Part shown: in pieces, positions 22,846 to 35,090 of the stretch
Position numbering within the stretch: the stretch's first letter is position 1
Layout of the letters: each line of letters opens with the position of its first letter
Assembly (NCBI GenBank): GCA_008638375.1
Contig: VIRR01000564.1
Coordinates: 218,053-282,052 of the forward strand
Direction of reading: 5' to 3'
Source of the DNA: Nyssa sinensis
Taxonomy: Eukaryota; Streptophyta; Magnoliopsida; Cornales; Nyssaceae
Length of the DNA: 64,000 nt
Translations under genes and position numbers: made by a program
The notes under the pieces: generated by a model
The model's input: only the letters and a program-made list of their open reading frames with translations
Databases searched by the model: none
What the model was told of the DNA's origin: nothing

Positions 22846-23155
22846 TGTTTTTTTTTTTTTTGAAAGAAGCGATGAACTCAATTCAACATAGTTACAAATC
22901 ACTAACCAATTAAATTACTAAATTCAAGAGCCTTTCAAATATGGGTCTTCGAGTCAACATAATTATAAATCACTAACCAACTAAATTACTAAATTCAAGA
23001 GCCTTTTAAATATGAGTCATGTACCAATAAACTAGTTCAGTCCATAACTGGGTAGAAATAATACTCACAACCCTCTAATGAAGGGAGTGATACTTGAACC
23101 CACAACCTCACCCTAATGAAGAGGTCATAGTGGCCAACTGAGTTAGCCCCAATTG
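22846..23155 (-). mobile_element. tRNA-derived SINE with internal duplication
   Basis: On the minus strand the head GGGGCTAACTCAGTTGGCC (23132-23150) is an A box, and GGTTCAAGTATC (23089-23100) is a B box. The element then runs to a poly-A tail, seen as poly-T at 22849-22861 on the plus strand. The body has a tandem duplication of about 70 bp: 22888-22949 and 22958-23020 share aaatcactaacca, ttactaaattcaagagcctt and aaatatg. This looks like an intact-length plant SINE insertion. Confidence 0.75.
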
Positions 23156-23159
23156 ATTT

Positions 23160-24870
23160 TGTGTCCTATATTGGTTGGATATAAAATTTTGTGCGAGTAT
23201 ATATACAATTATCTTGAATAAATATTTGGGGCCTTAAGAAGTACCCCAAGGACCTCTTGGGCTTGGCTTAGGCCGCTTTATATATACGTATCTTTTTTGG
23301 AAAAAATTTAATTAATATTTTATTAAAAAAATTTCTAATTTTTTTTTTTACTGTTTTAAAATCTCTAAAATGTTGTTGTATTGGGTATGCCTATTAACAT
23401 TATTGTCTTCATTGAACTAGGACTCAAACTAAAGCTTCATGTTTTTTGGCCTACACCAATGACTCCCATAACTATATATGCACTCGAATAATGATATTCA
23501 AAATGAGTGTCTATTTTTATATTTTAATGTATTTTGAATTTAAAAAAATGTTAAATAGTTTGAACCAACCATCTGGAGAGAGATTATGATAATTACTCTT
23601 TCCACTAAATTTTGTCTCCCCTATCTCTCTTCCCAACAAGAGGCATACATGCCTCCTATCATCTACCGGAAACATTTTTTTCTAATGTATTATCTCCTTG
23701 TTGATGTGTAAAATTTGAGTGTTAGGAAGGCAAAATGACCACTAGGTGTGAGATGAGTTGTAAATTAGATGTCTCATATTCAACTCTCAAGAGGCATTGG
23801 AACATCTGGTCTTAACCAATACATTTGAATTGTGGATAATTGGAAGAATTTTTCAAAAATATTATTTGCGTGTGAATAGCAAGTTAGATATAATTTTTTG
23901 TAAAATATTTTTGAAATATAGTTAAGAATTTTGTAATTAATTTTTTAAAAATTGTGACAATACATTTAAATATAATAATCTAAAATTAATTTTAGAATTA
24001 AAAAATATAAAAACATGTTTGGATATGATAATAAATCTTTTTTTTAAATTCTTTGCCAATATATTTGTATTTATAATTATTTTTTTTGTTAGTTTTATTG
24101 TTTAATTTTTAAATATATCAATTTTATTTTTTATTTTGCTAAGTTAATCACTATTCATCCACCCAAAAATAAAAATAAAAGCCCATAGTTACTTCATGTT
24201 TCAAGGACCATTGCAATGTGTGGGAGAATAATGCCTTTGATTGACGCGACGTGAAGAAGGGTCCGAGGCAACTTGTGCGAGGTTTTTTCGGATGGGTCGG
24301 TACACCCCCACGTTAAAGCACTATTCTAATAACACTCTTACACAAGTTTTATATTTCACTAAAAAGATATATGTAATATTATACATGACATAATATTATT
24401 AAATACTCATTTAGATAGACGATAAAAATAAGTCTTTTAAAAAATGACATTTTAAAATGAATATTTAAAAAAAAAATTATTTACTAATATTTTTTTAAAA
24501 TAATTATTTTAATCTTAAAAATATTAAAACGAGTATTTCAATAAGTTGAAATAAACACACTTATCTCAAAAGTTTATTTGAAAAGTAAAAATATCGAAAC
24601 AATGAAACCCTCGTCCAAACATAACCTAAATTGATACATTATCATCCGAATCCATTCAAAATTTTCCATCGTGTGAGAGAAAAATTCCCCTGAATGTCTC
24701 TGATTGATGTGCATCAGAGTGTCCTTTTTGGCCTTTTCAGAAAGAAACTTTAGTTGCTTTCTTAAGAAGCAACTTTTCCCTATGTCAAGATTTGACAACC
24801 AAACACAATTTAGGGTTATGTTTAGAAAAAAAAAACATATTCCTTGTATTTTTACGCAAATTAGATTGGG
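23160..24870. other. AT-rich DNA, possible Tourist-like end
   Basis: No gene. The motif ccaaacataacctaa at 24612-24627 and ttagggttatgttt at 24812-24825 look like right and left ends of Tourist-like elements, but matching partners were not found. Confidence 0.4.
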
Positions 24871-24877
24871 ATAATGT

Positions 24878-25246
24878 TATTTGGCACAAGATTTTCGTGC
24901 ACAACTTGTGCACAACTGATGTGGCACTTGTTACCAAACAAGTCTATCTAACTTAGTCACCAAACAACCCTGCTAGAGACCAGTCACCAAACACTCTTGA
25001 GCGACTTCCAATGTCGAAGCTTCGATCTGACTTTCCCGCACAAGCCTCTTTGTCTCTGTCCATCTCGAAATCACACGACTCTCTCCCTCCATTTCCATCT
25101 CGAAATCGCACGACTCGTTGGGAGTCGCATCAGACTGTTTGGTGACTGGTCCCCAACAGAGTTGTTTGGTGACAGAGTTGGGCAAACTTGTTTGGTAACA
25201 AGTGCCATGTCAGTTGTGCACGAAAATCTTGTGCCAAGAAATACTG
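24878..25246. mobile_element. Foldback/MITE with about 115-bp inverted arms
   Basis: The left arm (from ttggcacaagattttcgtgc, about 24879) and the right arm (ending gcacgaaaatcttgtgccaa, about 25243) are inverted copies over some 110-120 bp. They include ggcacttgttaccaaacaag, gtcaccaaacaac and gaccagtcaccaaaca. The spacer (about 25005-25125) is GC-richer, with a duplicated catctcgaaatc.cacgactc block. Long arms suggest a Mutator-like or foldback element. No clear target duplication was found. Confidence 0.8.
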
Positions 25247-25259
25247 CTCATTACAATGA

Positions 25260-25920
25260 CCTTGATTAATTTTTCAAAAATTATATGTCGTTTGATGTTT
25301 TATTTAACAATATATAAATATATTTTTCATTAATTTTTTTATAAATATACTAACACAAAAATCAAAAGACATTTCACTGTATCCGTAAATAAAAATCTGT
25401 TTAGAGCAACTTTTACCCACAATCTTTAAATTTATCTTCATTTTGACTTTTTTTTTTTTTTTTATATTTGAAGACAATGAGTTCCACATTTTTACATTTT
25501 TATTCTAATTATATCAATCTTTAAATTACTATTTATTTTTTAAACTCACTTTTCAAAATATTATTTATATTTAAAATACAATTATTTAACATATATTTAT
25601 CCAGATTTCAATTATTTATCACTTTTTTTGATTAAAAATTATATGATATATTCAAGAAATATTTTGATAATAAATAATAATTAAAAAATTATTGAAAAAT
25701 TAATTTAAAAGTTGAAATATTTATTTAAATAATATAAAAGCAATTAATTATTAATTTAAAATATTATAAAAATAATTAGTAGATAAATAGTAATTTGAAG
25801 AATGAATAGTGAATTTTCAAATATGAAGATAAAAAATGAAAATATTATTCATTCTTTCAATTTTGATACTAATTTGAAGATGAGTTGAAGTATCCTTCTT
25901 AATTCATCACTTTTAAATTT
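25260..25920. other. AT-rich DNA
   Basis: Extremely AT-rich with poly-T and poly-A tracts. Nothing recognised. Confidence 0.5.
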
Positions 25921-25921
25921 A

Positions 25922-26285
25922 AGGGATAATTACATTTTGGTACCCTAAAGTTTTGTACTAATTTTAAATAAAAATTTTAATTTTTAATTATAATAATTCA
26001 GTCCTTTAATTTTTTAATTTTATTTTAAGAAAAGATAATTTCAAATAGTCATTTTAAATTAATTATATTTTAGTATCATGTAATTTTATATAAGTTTTAA
26101 AATAATATTTTATAATTTTATATAAATTTTAAATAAAATTTTATAATTTTAATGTATAAATAATTGTCGTTAAAAGATATACTTAATTTTGATTAAAATA
26201 AAATTAAAAAATTAAAGTATTAGAATTGTTAATCTGACGGTTTTATTTGAAATTAACATGAAATTTTATGGTATTAAAGTAAGAT
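25922..26285. mobile_element. AT-rich hairpin element (MITE-like)
   Basis: The left part (ggtaccctaaagttttgtac then aattttaaataaaa) pairs imperfectly with the reverse complement of the right part (gttttatttgaaattaacatg then aaattttatggtatta). Both ends read like non-autonomous plant MITE arms. Confidence 0.5.
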
Positions 26286-26289
26286 GCCG

Positions 26290-26815
26290 TCAGAATATTT
26301 GGAATTTTGGATATGAAAGAATCTTTTATCCTTGTCATAAAGCTTCTCAGAAAAGTTTCAGAGGTAAACGTATTCAACGCACTCTGAAAACAAATCTCAA
26401 CGATATTGCAGCAATATTCTCACTATCTCTGTCTCTCTCTGAAACTCTCTTTGTTACACTCTCACCGACGACGATTTCCCTCTGAAACATATCTGAACTA
26501 GCTTCCAAATTTATTTCTCACCCATCGATTCCATCTCCTACTGAAACATATCTCTCTCTGATATCTCAGTCTATGAGAGATCTCTCTGGTTTAAGCTGCT
26601 CACCCATCGCATCCATCAATCCAAAACTGTGCTTCAATGGCTTTCTTCTCCATTTAACAACGGTTTGCGCCGTGTCTTCATCAAACTTAACCTCTGTGAT
26701 GCGTGATGCGTAAGAGAGAAAAAAGAGAAAGCGGCTTGCAGCTTTTGAAGTTTCCGATCACCCCTTCTCCAACGAGAACGCAGTTCCGGCGTCACCGTTC
26801 AAAAAGGTAAGAAAA
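26290..26815 (+). other. Gene-like CT-rich segment ending at a splice-donor-like site
   Basis: GC-richer than its flanks, with repeated ctctctctga/ctgaaacatatctc motifs and a candidate donor (aaaaaggtaaga, about 26806). It looks like a 5' untranslated leader or captured exon. No open frame with a family signature was found. Confidence 0.3.
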
Positions 26816-27129
26816 CCCCTTCGATCCTCCATGTTTGCATGTAATGGTTATTGCCGTTTCGGTACCTCTATCATTACAAAGAACTTTGAAAACAATAATT
26901 TTTAAAATAAATTTCATAAAATAAGAAGAAAAAAAAATTGATGCTAACATATCCAAATGCATTTTCTGTATTTCCAACTCTGAAAATCATTCCACATTAT
27001 CATATCCCAATGTATTTTCTCATTCCATATCATATTCAAACGCAATTACCAGCTCTACTGCGGTCACAAAATATGCACTACTTGCCATTTTAGTATTAAT
27101 ATGAAGCACTCATGGCTGGTTTTTAGGGC

Positions 27130-28750
27130 AAGCGTTTGGCTTCAACAAAAAACGCACAAGTGCTTAAGAGACGGCTCCTCAATCCTCAGGTAACTTCTTC
27201 CCTTATAGAATGTTGTTATTGTTGGCTACACGTTATTTTCTTCAAGAGTCTACCAACTTTGCCGATTGATTACATTGCTGCTGCCGTCGCCGTTCCCAAG
27301 CAACGGCCAACGCCACCACGATATTTACATATTTCACCTTCATTTGAACCCGAACCATTACCGAATCAATTTTTACACTTCACACCTCCATTTACTCTCT
27401 CTCTCTATCCCCTTTCTTTGTCCCCATCTTTTTTTTTGCTGGAATCCATGGATTTCAGATCTGGTGATTGCTTCTCGCAATGGTTTCAATGGATCGATCG
27501 GCCACAAAGGAGGCTGTATGGATTTGTAGAAATCTATGGATTTCAAATTTAGTGCTTTTGGTTTCCGGCGTTGTTGTCTGTTGCATTGATGTTTGACGGT
27601 GGTGGCTTGCCCATGGTGGTTGGCCACGAAGATAAGGTGGTTTGATGGCTTTGGTTAGTCTTGATAGAATTGAGTATGGGAGAGAACAACTGCTGTTAAA
27701 GGGTGCGATGTTTCAAAATAAAATAAAATTGGATATTGTATTTTTTAGTATTGATTTTATTAGAACATGACCCCCAATTTTTTTTTATATGAACCATTGT
27801 TAATTTTAAAAATGTAATTTTGATCTTTTAAAAATTAAAAATTAAATTTTTTTATCACTTATTTTGTTAAATTTTTTTTATATATTTATATAATCTCTTA
27901 AATTCTGATATCTATAATTCCACTGAGAGAGAAAATAGTGGTGGTGTCTCATTGTTAGTGTGGGCTAGGGTTTGGGATGGGAGTGACTCCTAATAGTATT
28001 CCTATACAGTATTCCTATACTTGTTGCAACTGCATTGTACAGACAATGAGAAATTAAATTTTAAATAAAAAATAACAATATTCACTTAATACAATAATGG
28101 TTAAATTATACATGATTTTTTTTTTTATTTTTCTAAAATGATACTAAATTTTTTTTAATCTTATTTTTATCAAAATGACAAACATACATTTTTCAGTTTT
28201 TTTTTAAATTTTTTTTTAATTTTAACTAATTTTTTATGTTCAAATAAATATTAATTAAAATTTTTTTAATTAAAAAAATATAAATTATTTATCTTAATTT
28301 TATTTTTTTATATAAAATAAAAAAAAGTTAAAAAAAGTTAGGAAAAGGTCAAAATCTAAAATATTTAGAAAAAAAATAAAAGGAAAATTTTTATCATTTT
28401 GAAAAAAAAACATAGTTAGGGAATATTTTTATAGTTTGTCAGTAAAAATAAAAAAAGTTAATATTATTTCAAAACTTTCAATTAATTATCAAAAATTTTA
28501 AAGGGATCATGATGATTTATTTTATAATAATTTAAAATTAATTAAAAAATATGTACCCCACTAATTTAAAAATGGAACCCACTCCACCTAAACTCCATTC
28601 CCCCCCCCCCCCTCTCTCTCTCTCTTTCTTTCTTTTTTTCTCCTTTTTGGTTGTGATTTACATGTTCATTCTTTTGTTAATTTGTAATGACAGGGTTTAT
28701 TTTTTTAAACGAAAATTTAATGGCATGAGTGGAGTCGGAAATTAATTACA
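27130..28750 (+). repeat. Dispersed repeat, copy B (with insertion)
   Basis: 27130-27440 matches 5880-6180, and 28565-28745 matches 6222-6400. Between them lies about 1.1 kb absent from copy A. Its right part (28050-28545) is AT-rich with hairpin-like symmetry and may be a nested MITE. Copy B also shows a possible acceptor/donor context, but no convincing coding sequence. Confidence 0.6.
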
Positions 28751-29135
28751 AGGTATGCTTCTGTTCATGTTTTACTTATTCAATCATTTCATAAAAATGA
28801 ATTGAAACTCTCAAAAGAGATCCAATGGTGCAATAGTAATGTGAATTTCTACAACCAATAATCTTATGGTAATAATAAGAATCTAAACTTCCATGTGTAA
28901 TTGAAGGCTAATAGAACATATTAAGTATTATAAGAAAACAAACATTGGCAATCCAATCTTTGCCTAAATTCAATTTTTTTTTTTTTTTTTGTGAAAACAC
29001 AATGAGAGATATAATCCTATATTCTTATGTCATATTTTACACCCTAGTGAGATAATTGCAATATCAAAGTAACAAGTGTGCATCTTAAGAGCATATGATA
29101 TGAAAAATCATGTGGCCAAATTGTAATTAAATTGT

Positions 29136-29370
29136 CACTACATTGTAATATTATTAGCGGCAAACACAAGAATAGACATCGCTAAAAGTCACTATTAGTA
29201 ACGCATATTGTGTGTCGCTAGTAATTAGGTGTGGTGTCGCTAATGCCATACAGAGAACGTAGTGGGCGTCGCTAATAGTATATTATTAGCAACGCTCAGA
29301 ATGCGTCTCTAATAGTTATTGAAATTATTTAGTGATTTTTTTTGTGTGCGTCGCTAAAAGTTAAATTTTT
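29136..29370. repeat. CACTA terminal inverted repeat and subterminal repeats
   Basis: CACTACATTG terminus at 29136, then repeated tcgctaa, gtcgctaatagta and ttagcaacgc motifs in both orientations up to about 29370. Subterminal motifs of this kind are where CACTA transposase binds. Confidence 0.7.
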
Positions 29371-29799
29371 TTTTGGCTACTGTGGACTTGAATTTTTTTT
29401 TTTGTGTGTTTTATTCTTGTTTAAAATCTGTATCATTTATCCTGATACAAAATAATTTCAAACATTATGAAATGAATATATTAAAAGAGATATATATATA
29501 TATTTATAAATTAGTAATTACTTACAATTGTAAAAGTAAAATTTCTCAGTAAGTACAAAAATAAAAAATTATCTCAGAAAATGTAATTATAGATGTTAAG
29601 GAAAAGAAAAAAACAAAGGAGAAAAGTAAGTCTCGATGAAAAACAAAAAGATGGCGGCACAATAATCTTGATCAATTTGAAATAAAGATTAAATGATATA
29701 TATTTGAACACTAATTACATATATATGAACATACGATGTGATTTTTTTTTTGTATGCATAAATAGTAAGAACGACATAAAGTAGGATGAGTTGTAAACC

Positions 29800-31760
29800 A
29801 GTGATCTAAACTGAGTGTTGTAAGTTGATGCAAATTTATTTTGTTATTTGCGAGGTGTGTGATGGGGTTTCAGACTTGTTTGTAAAATCTCAAAATTGGT
29901 CTTTTCAAAGCAAAAAGTTGTATAAGTTTCAAACTGGTGATCTAAATCGAGTGTCGTAAGTTCGTGCAAGTCTATTTTATTATTTTAAGGTGTGTGGTGA
30001 GGTTTTGGGCTCGTTAAGTTGATATCCGGTGTTTAGGTCCGTTAAAACCTTAAAATGAGACTTTTTGGAGTGAAAAGTTGTTTAAGTTTCAAATTGGTGA
30101 TCTGAATTGAGTGTCGTAAATTGGTCTTTTTAAAGCAAAAAGTTGTATAAGTTTCAAATTGGTGATTTAAACCGAGTGTTGTAAGTTCATGCAAGTTTAT
30201 TTTATCATTTTTAAGTGTGGCAGGGTTTTGGGCTCGTTAAATTGATATTCGGTGTTTTGGTCCGTTAAAATCATAAAATGACACTTTTTGAAGTGAAAAG
30301 TTGCATAAGTTTCAAATCGGTGATCCAAATTGAGTGCCGTAAGTTTGTGTAAGTATATTTTATCATTTGTGAGGTATGTGATGAGTTTTGGGGTAGTTTG
30401 GTCAATATTTGACATTTTGATCTATTTTTACCCTAACATTGGTCTTTTGGAGCAGAAAGTTGTATAAGTTTTAAATCGGTGATCTGAACAGAGTATCGTA
30501 AGTTTGTACAAGTTTATTTTAACTTTTGTAAGGTGTGTGATGGGATTTCTAGGCTGTTAGGTTGTTATTTGGTGTTTTGCTCCATCAAAATCTTAAAATT
30601 GGCCTTTTTGGAGCAAAAAGTTGCATAAGTTTGAAACCAGTGATCTAAATCGAGTGTTGTAAGTTCGTGTAAGTCTATTTTATTATTTGTGAGGTGTGTA
30701 ATGAGGTTTTTGGGTAGTTAGGGTAATATTTGACGTTTTGGTCTGTTAAAATGTTCGAGGTCTTTAGGCTAATATATGGCTTTTTGGTTCATCAAAATCT
30801 TAAAATTGGCCTTTTTGGAGCAGAAAGTTGCATCAGTTTCAAACTGGTGATTTGCACTGTCTTGTATGTTCGTACAAGTCTTTTTTTTTTTTTATCATTT
30901 GTAAGGTGTGTGATTGGATTTTTGGCTGTTAGGTTGATATCTGGTGTTTTAGTCCATCAAAACGAAGAAATGGATCTTTTTGGAGCAAAAGGTTGTATAA
31001 GTTTGACACCAATGTTCCGAACCAAGTGCAGTAAGTTTGTGCAAGTTTATTTTATCATTTGCGAGATTGTAATGTGGTTTTGGGGTAGTTAGGCCGATAT
31101 CCGGCATTTTGATCCTTCAAAACTCTAAAATGAGTCTTTTTGGAGTAGAAAGTTGCATAAGTTTCAAACCGGTGGTTCGAACTAAGTGTCGTAAGTTCGT
31201 ACAAGTCTATTTTGTCATTTTTGAGGTTTGTGATGGGGTTTTGAAGCCGTTAGGTCGATATTTGGTATTTTGGTCCGTCAAAACCTCAATCAGTCTTTTT
31301 TGGAGTTGAAAGTTGTATAAGTTTCAAATCGGCGGTCCGAATCGAGTGCCGTAAGTTCGTATAAGTATATTTTATCATTTGTAAGGTGTGTGGTGGGATT
31401 TCTAGGCTGTTATGTTGATATTCGGAGTTTTGGTCCATCCAAACCCGAAAATGGGTCTTTTTGGTGCAAAAAGGCGCATAAGTTTGAAATTGGTGATCCG
31501 AATCGAGTGCCATAAGTTCATGCAAGTCTATTTTATCATTTGTGAGGTGTGTGATGGGATTTTGGGGTAGTTAGGCCGATATCCGGCATTTTGATCGGTC
31601 AAAATCCCAAAATGGGCCTTGTTAGAGTGGAAAGTTACATAAAATTTCAAATAGTCATTAGAAGTGATGAAATTAGATAAGTTTGTGCAAGTTTATTTTT
31701 TCATATTTGAAGTGTGTGATGGAGTTTTTTAGGTCGTTAGGCTGATATTCGAATTTTTTT
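29800..31760 (+). repeat. Tandem array of about 12 units, about 160 bp each
   Basis: Unit starts (gtgatc.gaa.cgagtg-like) at 29801, 29937, 30097, 30162, 30320, 30479, 30640, 30847, 31010, 31172, 31333 and 31493. Most spacings are 158-163 bp. One unit is truncated (65 bp, 30097-30162) and one is extended by a partial duplication (207 bp, 30640-30847). Each carries a tcgtaagttcgtgcaagtct block, a tttatcattt block and a gcataagttt block. It is the same family as 1-832 and probably a structural part of this CACTA family. Confidence 0.85.
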
Positions 31761-31839
31761 TTATATAACATTTTTTATAAATTATAAAGTTATCAAACTA
31801 ATTTTAAAAACTTACTAAGGTTGAACAAAGCCTCCCCTA

Positions 31840-33480
31840 CTGACTGAGGAATGTTTGTATAAGAGACTCTAGTTGGGTCGTGCGAGCACTGAGGTCTGTC
31901 ACCATCTGCTCTAGCTGTGCATTACGTCTCTCAGATGCTTTAACTCTCTAGGTGGCTTCGTGAAACCTAGCATCGCCCTTGACAGTGGAGCACAATGATG
32001 TTGGCTGCATCCCACTCCCTAAGCCATGTACAAATTCGTGCCTTTTGCTCAGAATAGTCTCCTGTATCTGTTCATCGGTCAAGGGATCCTTAGGGGTCGA
32101 TTGAGAACCTAGCTCTGCATTACGTTTCTCAGATGCTTCAACTCTTTAGGTGGCTTCGTGAAACCTAGCATCGCCCTTGACAGTGGAGCACAATGACGTC
32201 GGTTGCATCCCACTCCTTAGGCCATGTACAAATTCGTGCCTTTTGCTTAGAATAGTCTCCTGTATCAGTTCATCGGTCAGCGGATCCTTAGGGGTCGATG
32301 GAGCACGGAGCTCGACCATCTTTTCCTATAAAAACATAAATTTTTTTATAAATATATGTTTTTACTTTTATAACTTTGGATTAATATTAAATTAGTAATA
32401 CTTACATAAATAACTTACATAAAGCCGTTAAGCATCAGGCCCAACCCAACCCTTCTCGGGGTTATAGTGCGTCCTGTGCCACAAATTAATCGGGCTTGGT
32501 AGTGGACCGGCCTCCTGGTCTCGTTGCAGCAAATTAACTTTAGCTTGTGAAGATTGCTTTTATTAAAAAATAATACAATAGCAACTTGATACATTTTTTA
32601 ATTTACCATCTCATGCTTATACTGTACAAAAGATCGTGATCCACCACAATGGGTCACCTTTTGCTTGTTTTTGCTTTCAGTTTTCTTGCTAAGTTCTTAC
32701 ACTTGGCCAAAACAAAGAATGTTAGTATAAATGACAATGATTTATCATACAACAAAATTAATTTTGACAATTTTTACTTGAAATGCATTACTAGAGAAGC
32801 AGTTGCATAGTAACATCTAATCCTACGCTGTCACCCCCTTGTAGGGTCTATCGCGAGGATCTCTATCTGCCGCCACCTTTGCCTCGTAGTGTATGTGGAG
32901 TTTGTGTCGATAGTCTTTCAAACAGACTCCTAACTAATGGTCCATTGCCTTTATGACATGAGGTAGGTGGAGATCGATGTCAAATTTCTCCTGTAAAGCA
33001 TTTCATTGGCAAAACATTACTTCATTAGATATGTTAAAATTAAATTGAATACAATGATAAAAGACATACTAGGATATGTGCAACAATATCCCTGTCGCTC
33101 CTCGGTAGTGACGAGACTCCAGTGATTAATGTGGAGTAGGGCACGTAGTCAGCAAATGATGTCGACCTCTTTGGTGAATTGCTGTGCCCACCACCAACAA
33201 GCTTCAGCAAGCCCGGATGTATCTCAATCCGAAGTCGGGGGCCCCTTAATGCCTCTATCTGAAGTTGCAACCTGTGGTTCTTCGACCTACTGCGCCCTCA
33301 TCTAGAGAGAGTGGTCGAAACTTTAGAAGAAATAAAATAAAAAAAATTAGTACCATATTTATATAATTATTATAATCATTAATAAAAGGAGAACTATGCA
33401 TACCATTAATGGCAGTAGCGACCATCCTGCAGATGAAGAGGAAGGGGTTGATGGGTCTGACCCTGCTGTGTGTCTGCGTA
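31840..33480 (-). pseudogene. CACTA TNP1-like / Transposase_24 relic
   Basis: This is the second gene of plant CACTA elements, a DNA-binding cofactor. Segments on the minus strand, in order: 33000-32850 (FDIDLHLPHVIKAM, then LKDYRHKLHIHYEAK and DPRDRPYKG), 32680-32590 (NKQKVTHCGGSRSFVQYKHE), 32520-32440 (INLWHRTHYNPEKGWVGPDA), and 32322-32130 (PLTDELIQETILSKRHEFVHGL). These match the Transposase_24 layout. AT-rich introns with plausible splice sites lie between them. A 198-bp tandem duplication repeats the last segment. Stops are present. Confidence 0.7.
31918..32312. repeat. 198-bp tandem duplication in the TNP1-like relic
   Basis: Two copies begin tgcattacgt at 31918 and 32116. They are highly similar throughout (both contain ggtggcttcgtgaaacctag and gccatgtacaaattcgtgcc). 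The period equals 66 codons, so it would not shift the frame. Confidence 0.9.
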
Positions 33481-33589
33481 ATCGTGGTCTAACCATATTT
33501 AAAAGAAAATTTAAAAATAAAATTTTATTACATCATAAAATTGAAAATTTATTACACTTGATCCTAACACATGTAACACTTATTACAAT

Positions 33590-34851
33590 TATTCATCTAA
33601 GTCTGTATCATCACCTGTTTTTAAAATTTCTTCGTTCTTAGTACAATGTTTTAACAATGTATCATCATCAAAATCACTTTTCTCGTCATCAGCATCATTA
33701 ATGAAAGTTTCATCCCTCGGATCTAATTGTCTGATATTGGTTACATCGGAAGCTACGACATGTTTTAATTTTACATTAGTTCTATTCAATCAATACAAAA
33801 CAACATCTTCTTGATCATGGCGGACTACACCATCGTAAGCAGATTGAGACTTCTTGTAGTGCTTCCTGAATCCTTTCCAAATCTTCCTTTCCCTCTTCAA
33901 TTACATCATAAATATTTTTAGATTTTATTTTTTGGACAACATGCCAATCACTTCTGATTTTTTTATCTTTCAAATAGAAAACTTGTTTTGCTTGAAATGT
34001 CAATAGATACAGATCATCTTTAAATGTCGTACGTGATGTATTAACATTTGTGAAGTGCTTATTGATCTGCATTGCAATCTTCTTGTTACTTACATCCCTC
34101 CAATCACATTTAAATAGATACACAGAATGATCAAGCCAATATTATAATTGTATGATATCTTATAAAACATCATAATACTTTATACTTTGTCCTGCTTCGT
34201 AACCTCTCTAAACAAGGATACCGCTATTCTGTATTCGTCGACTCACCTCAGGTTCCTTCGTGTGAAGCCAAACACCATCAACAATTAAATCGGTATAGCA
34301 GGATATTCTTTGATCAGGGCCACATGCTAAAGAATATAATTGATCGTACGCTTCAAGAGATTTTTTGTAGCGTAATAGCTTCATCTATCAATTCAATATA
34401 AGTACAAAATTAATTGAATAAAATGCATTAACTAAATCAGTTATAATTAATTGAAAGCTATTTTTACACATTTTCTAAATTACTTTGGAAACAAATTATT
34501 TTTATCTTTGCTCTAGATCAGTATCAACAACATAATCTTTCTGAAACTAAGTCGTATGCTCACTACATAAGATGATATATATTTTATATAACTTACATTT
34601 ATGTAGTAACGTAATATTATAAAGATTTTGATAAACTTACTTAAGATATGGTAATGTCTCATCGCAGTTGTTGAGTACGGTATAGTGGGTTTTTCTTGAA
34701 AGTTTTCATGATGAAACCATTCATATATGCGGGCACTTATTGGTTGCACATTTTGAGTAAACACCGTAACGCTAGTTCGTTGATGCCCTGAACATCTAGT
34801 AGAATTTTGTTCTTTACGATTAAACCTTGTATTGATATCTTCAAGATGCAT
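33590..34851 (-). pseudogene. CACTA TNP2-like transposase, C-terminal half
   Basis: TNP2 cuts and joins CACTA ends. Minus-strand segments in order: 34851-34640 (LEDINTRFNRKEQNSTRCSG, then SVTVFTQNVQPIS), the DUF4218-type region; 34400-34200 (YDQLYSLACGPDQRISCYTD, then LIVDGVWLHTKE and RRIQNSGI); and 34123-33815 (FKCDWRDVS, AMQINKHFTNVNTSR, DDLYLLTFQAKQVFYLKD, IRSDWHVVQKIKSKNIYDV), the DUF4216-type region. An acidic tail follows to 33590. The DDE catalytic half is missing. Frameshifts are present. Confidence 0.8.
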
Positions 34852-34861
34852 AAAGCAAAGT

Positions 34862-35090
34862 GTGATTGGGTTGTAAATGGATCGGATTCGGACCGGATCA
34901 GAGCCGATCTGAATCCAATCTGTTTAATAAGAAATTTAATTCGATCCAATCCGTTAATCCGACGGATCATGCGAATGTCAATCCGTATTGAATCCATTAA
35001 TAATCGGATATTCGATCCATTAATCCGGTTCGATCTGTTTAAAATTATAATATACATATATATATATATATGAATATTAATAAAATTAAT
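34862..35090. mobile_element. Fragment of a hAT-like element
   Basis: Begins gggttgtaaatggatcggat and is full of gatccg/cggatc-type motifs in both orientations, ending in a (TA)n run at about 35056. The composition and start resemble hAT-type termini followed by short subterminal repeats. No matching right end or target duplication was found. It lies exactly where the CACTA transposase is cut. Confidence 0.45.

Larger units (their letters stand above)
29136..34855 (-). mobile_element. CACTA (En/Spm) transposon, truncated
   Basis: The left end is a CACTAC terminus (29136) with subterminal gtcgctaa/ttagcgac-type repeats. Next comes a 2-kb tandem array (29800-31760), then on the minus strand a Transposase_24/TNP1-like relic (31840-33480) and a TNP2-like transposase relic (33590-34851). 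The expected opposite terminus and the N-terminal half of the transposase are absent: at about 34860 the sequence passes to a hAT-like segment. It is truncated and inactive. Confidence 0.8.

Noticed and set aside
29800..31760. CRISPR-like array
   Set aside because: Units of about 160 bp have no short conserved repeat alternating with unique spacers, and the context is a plant CACTA element.
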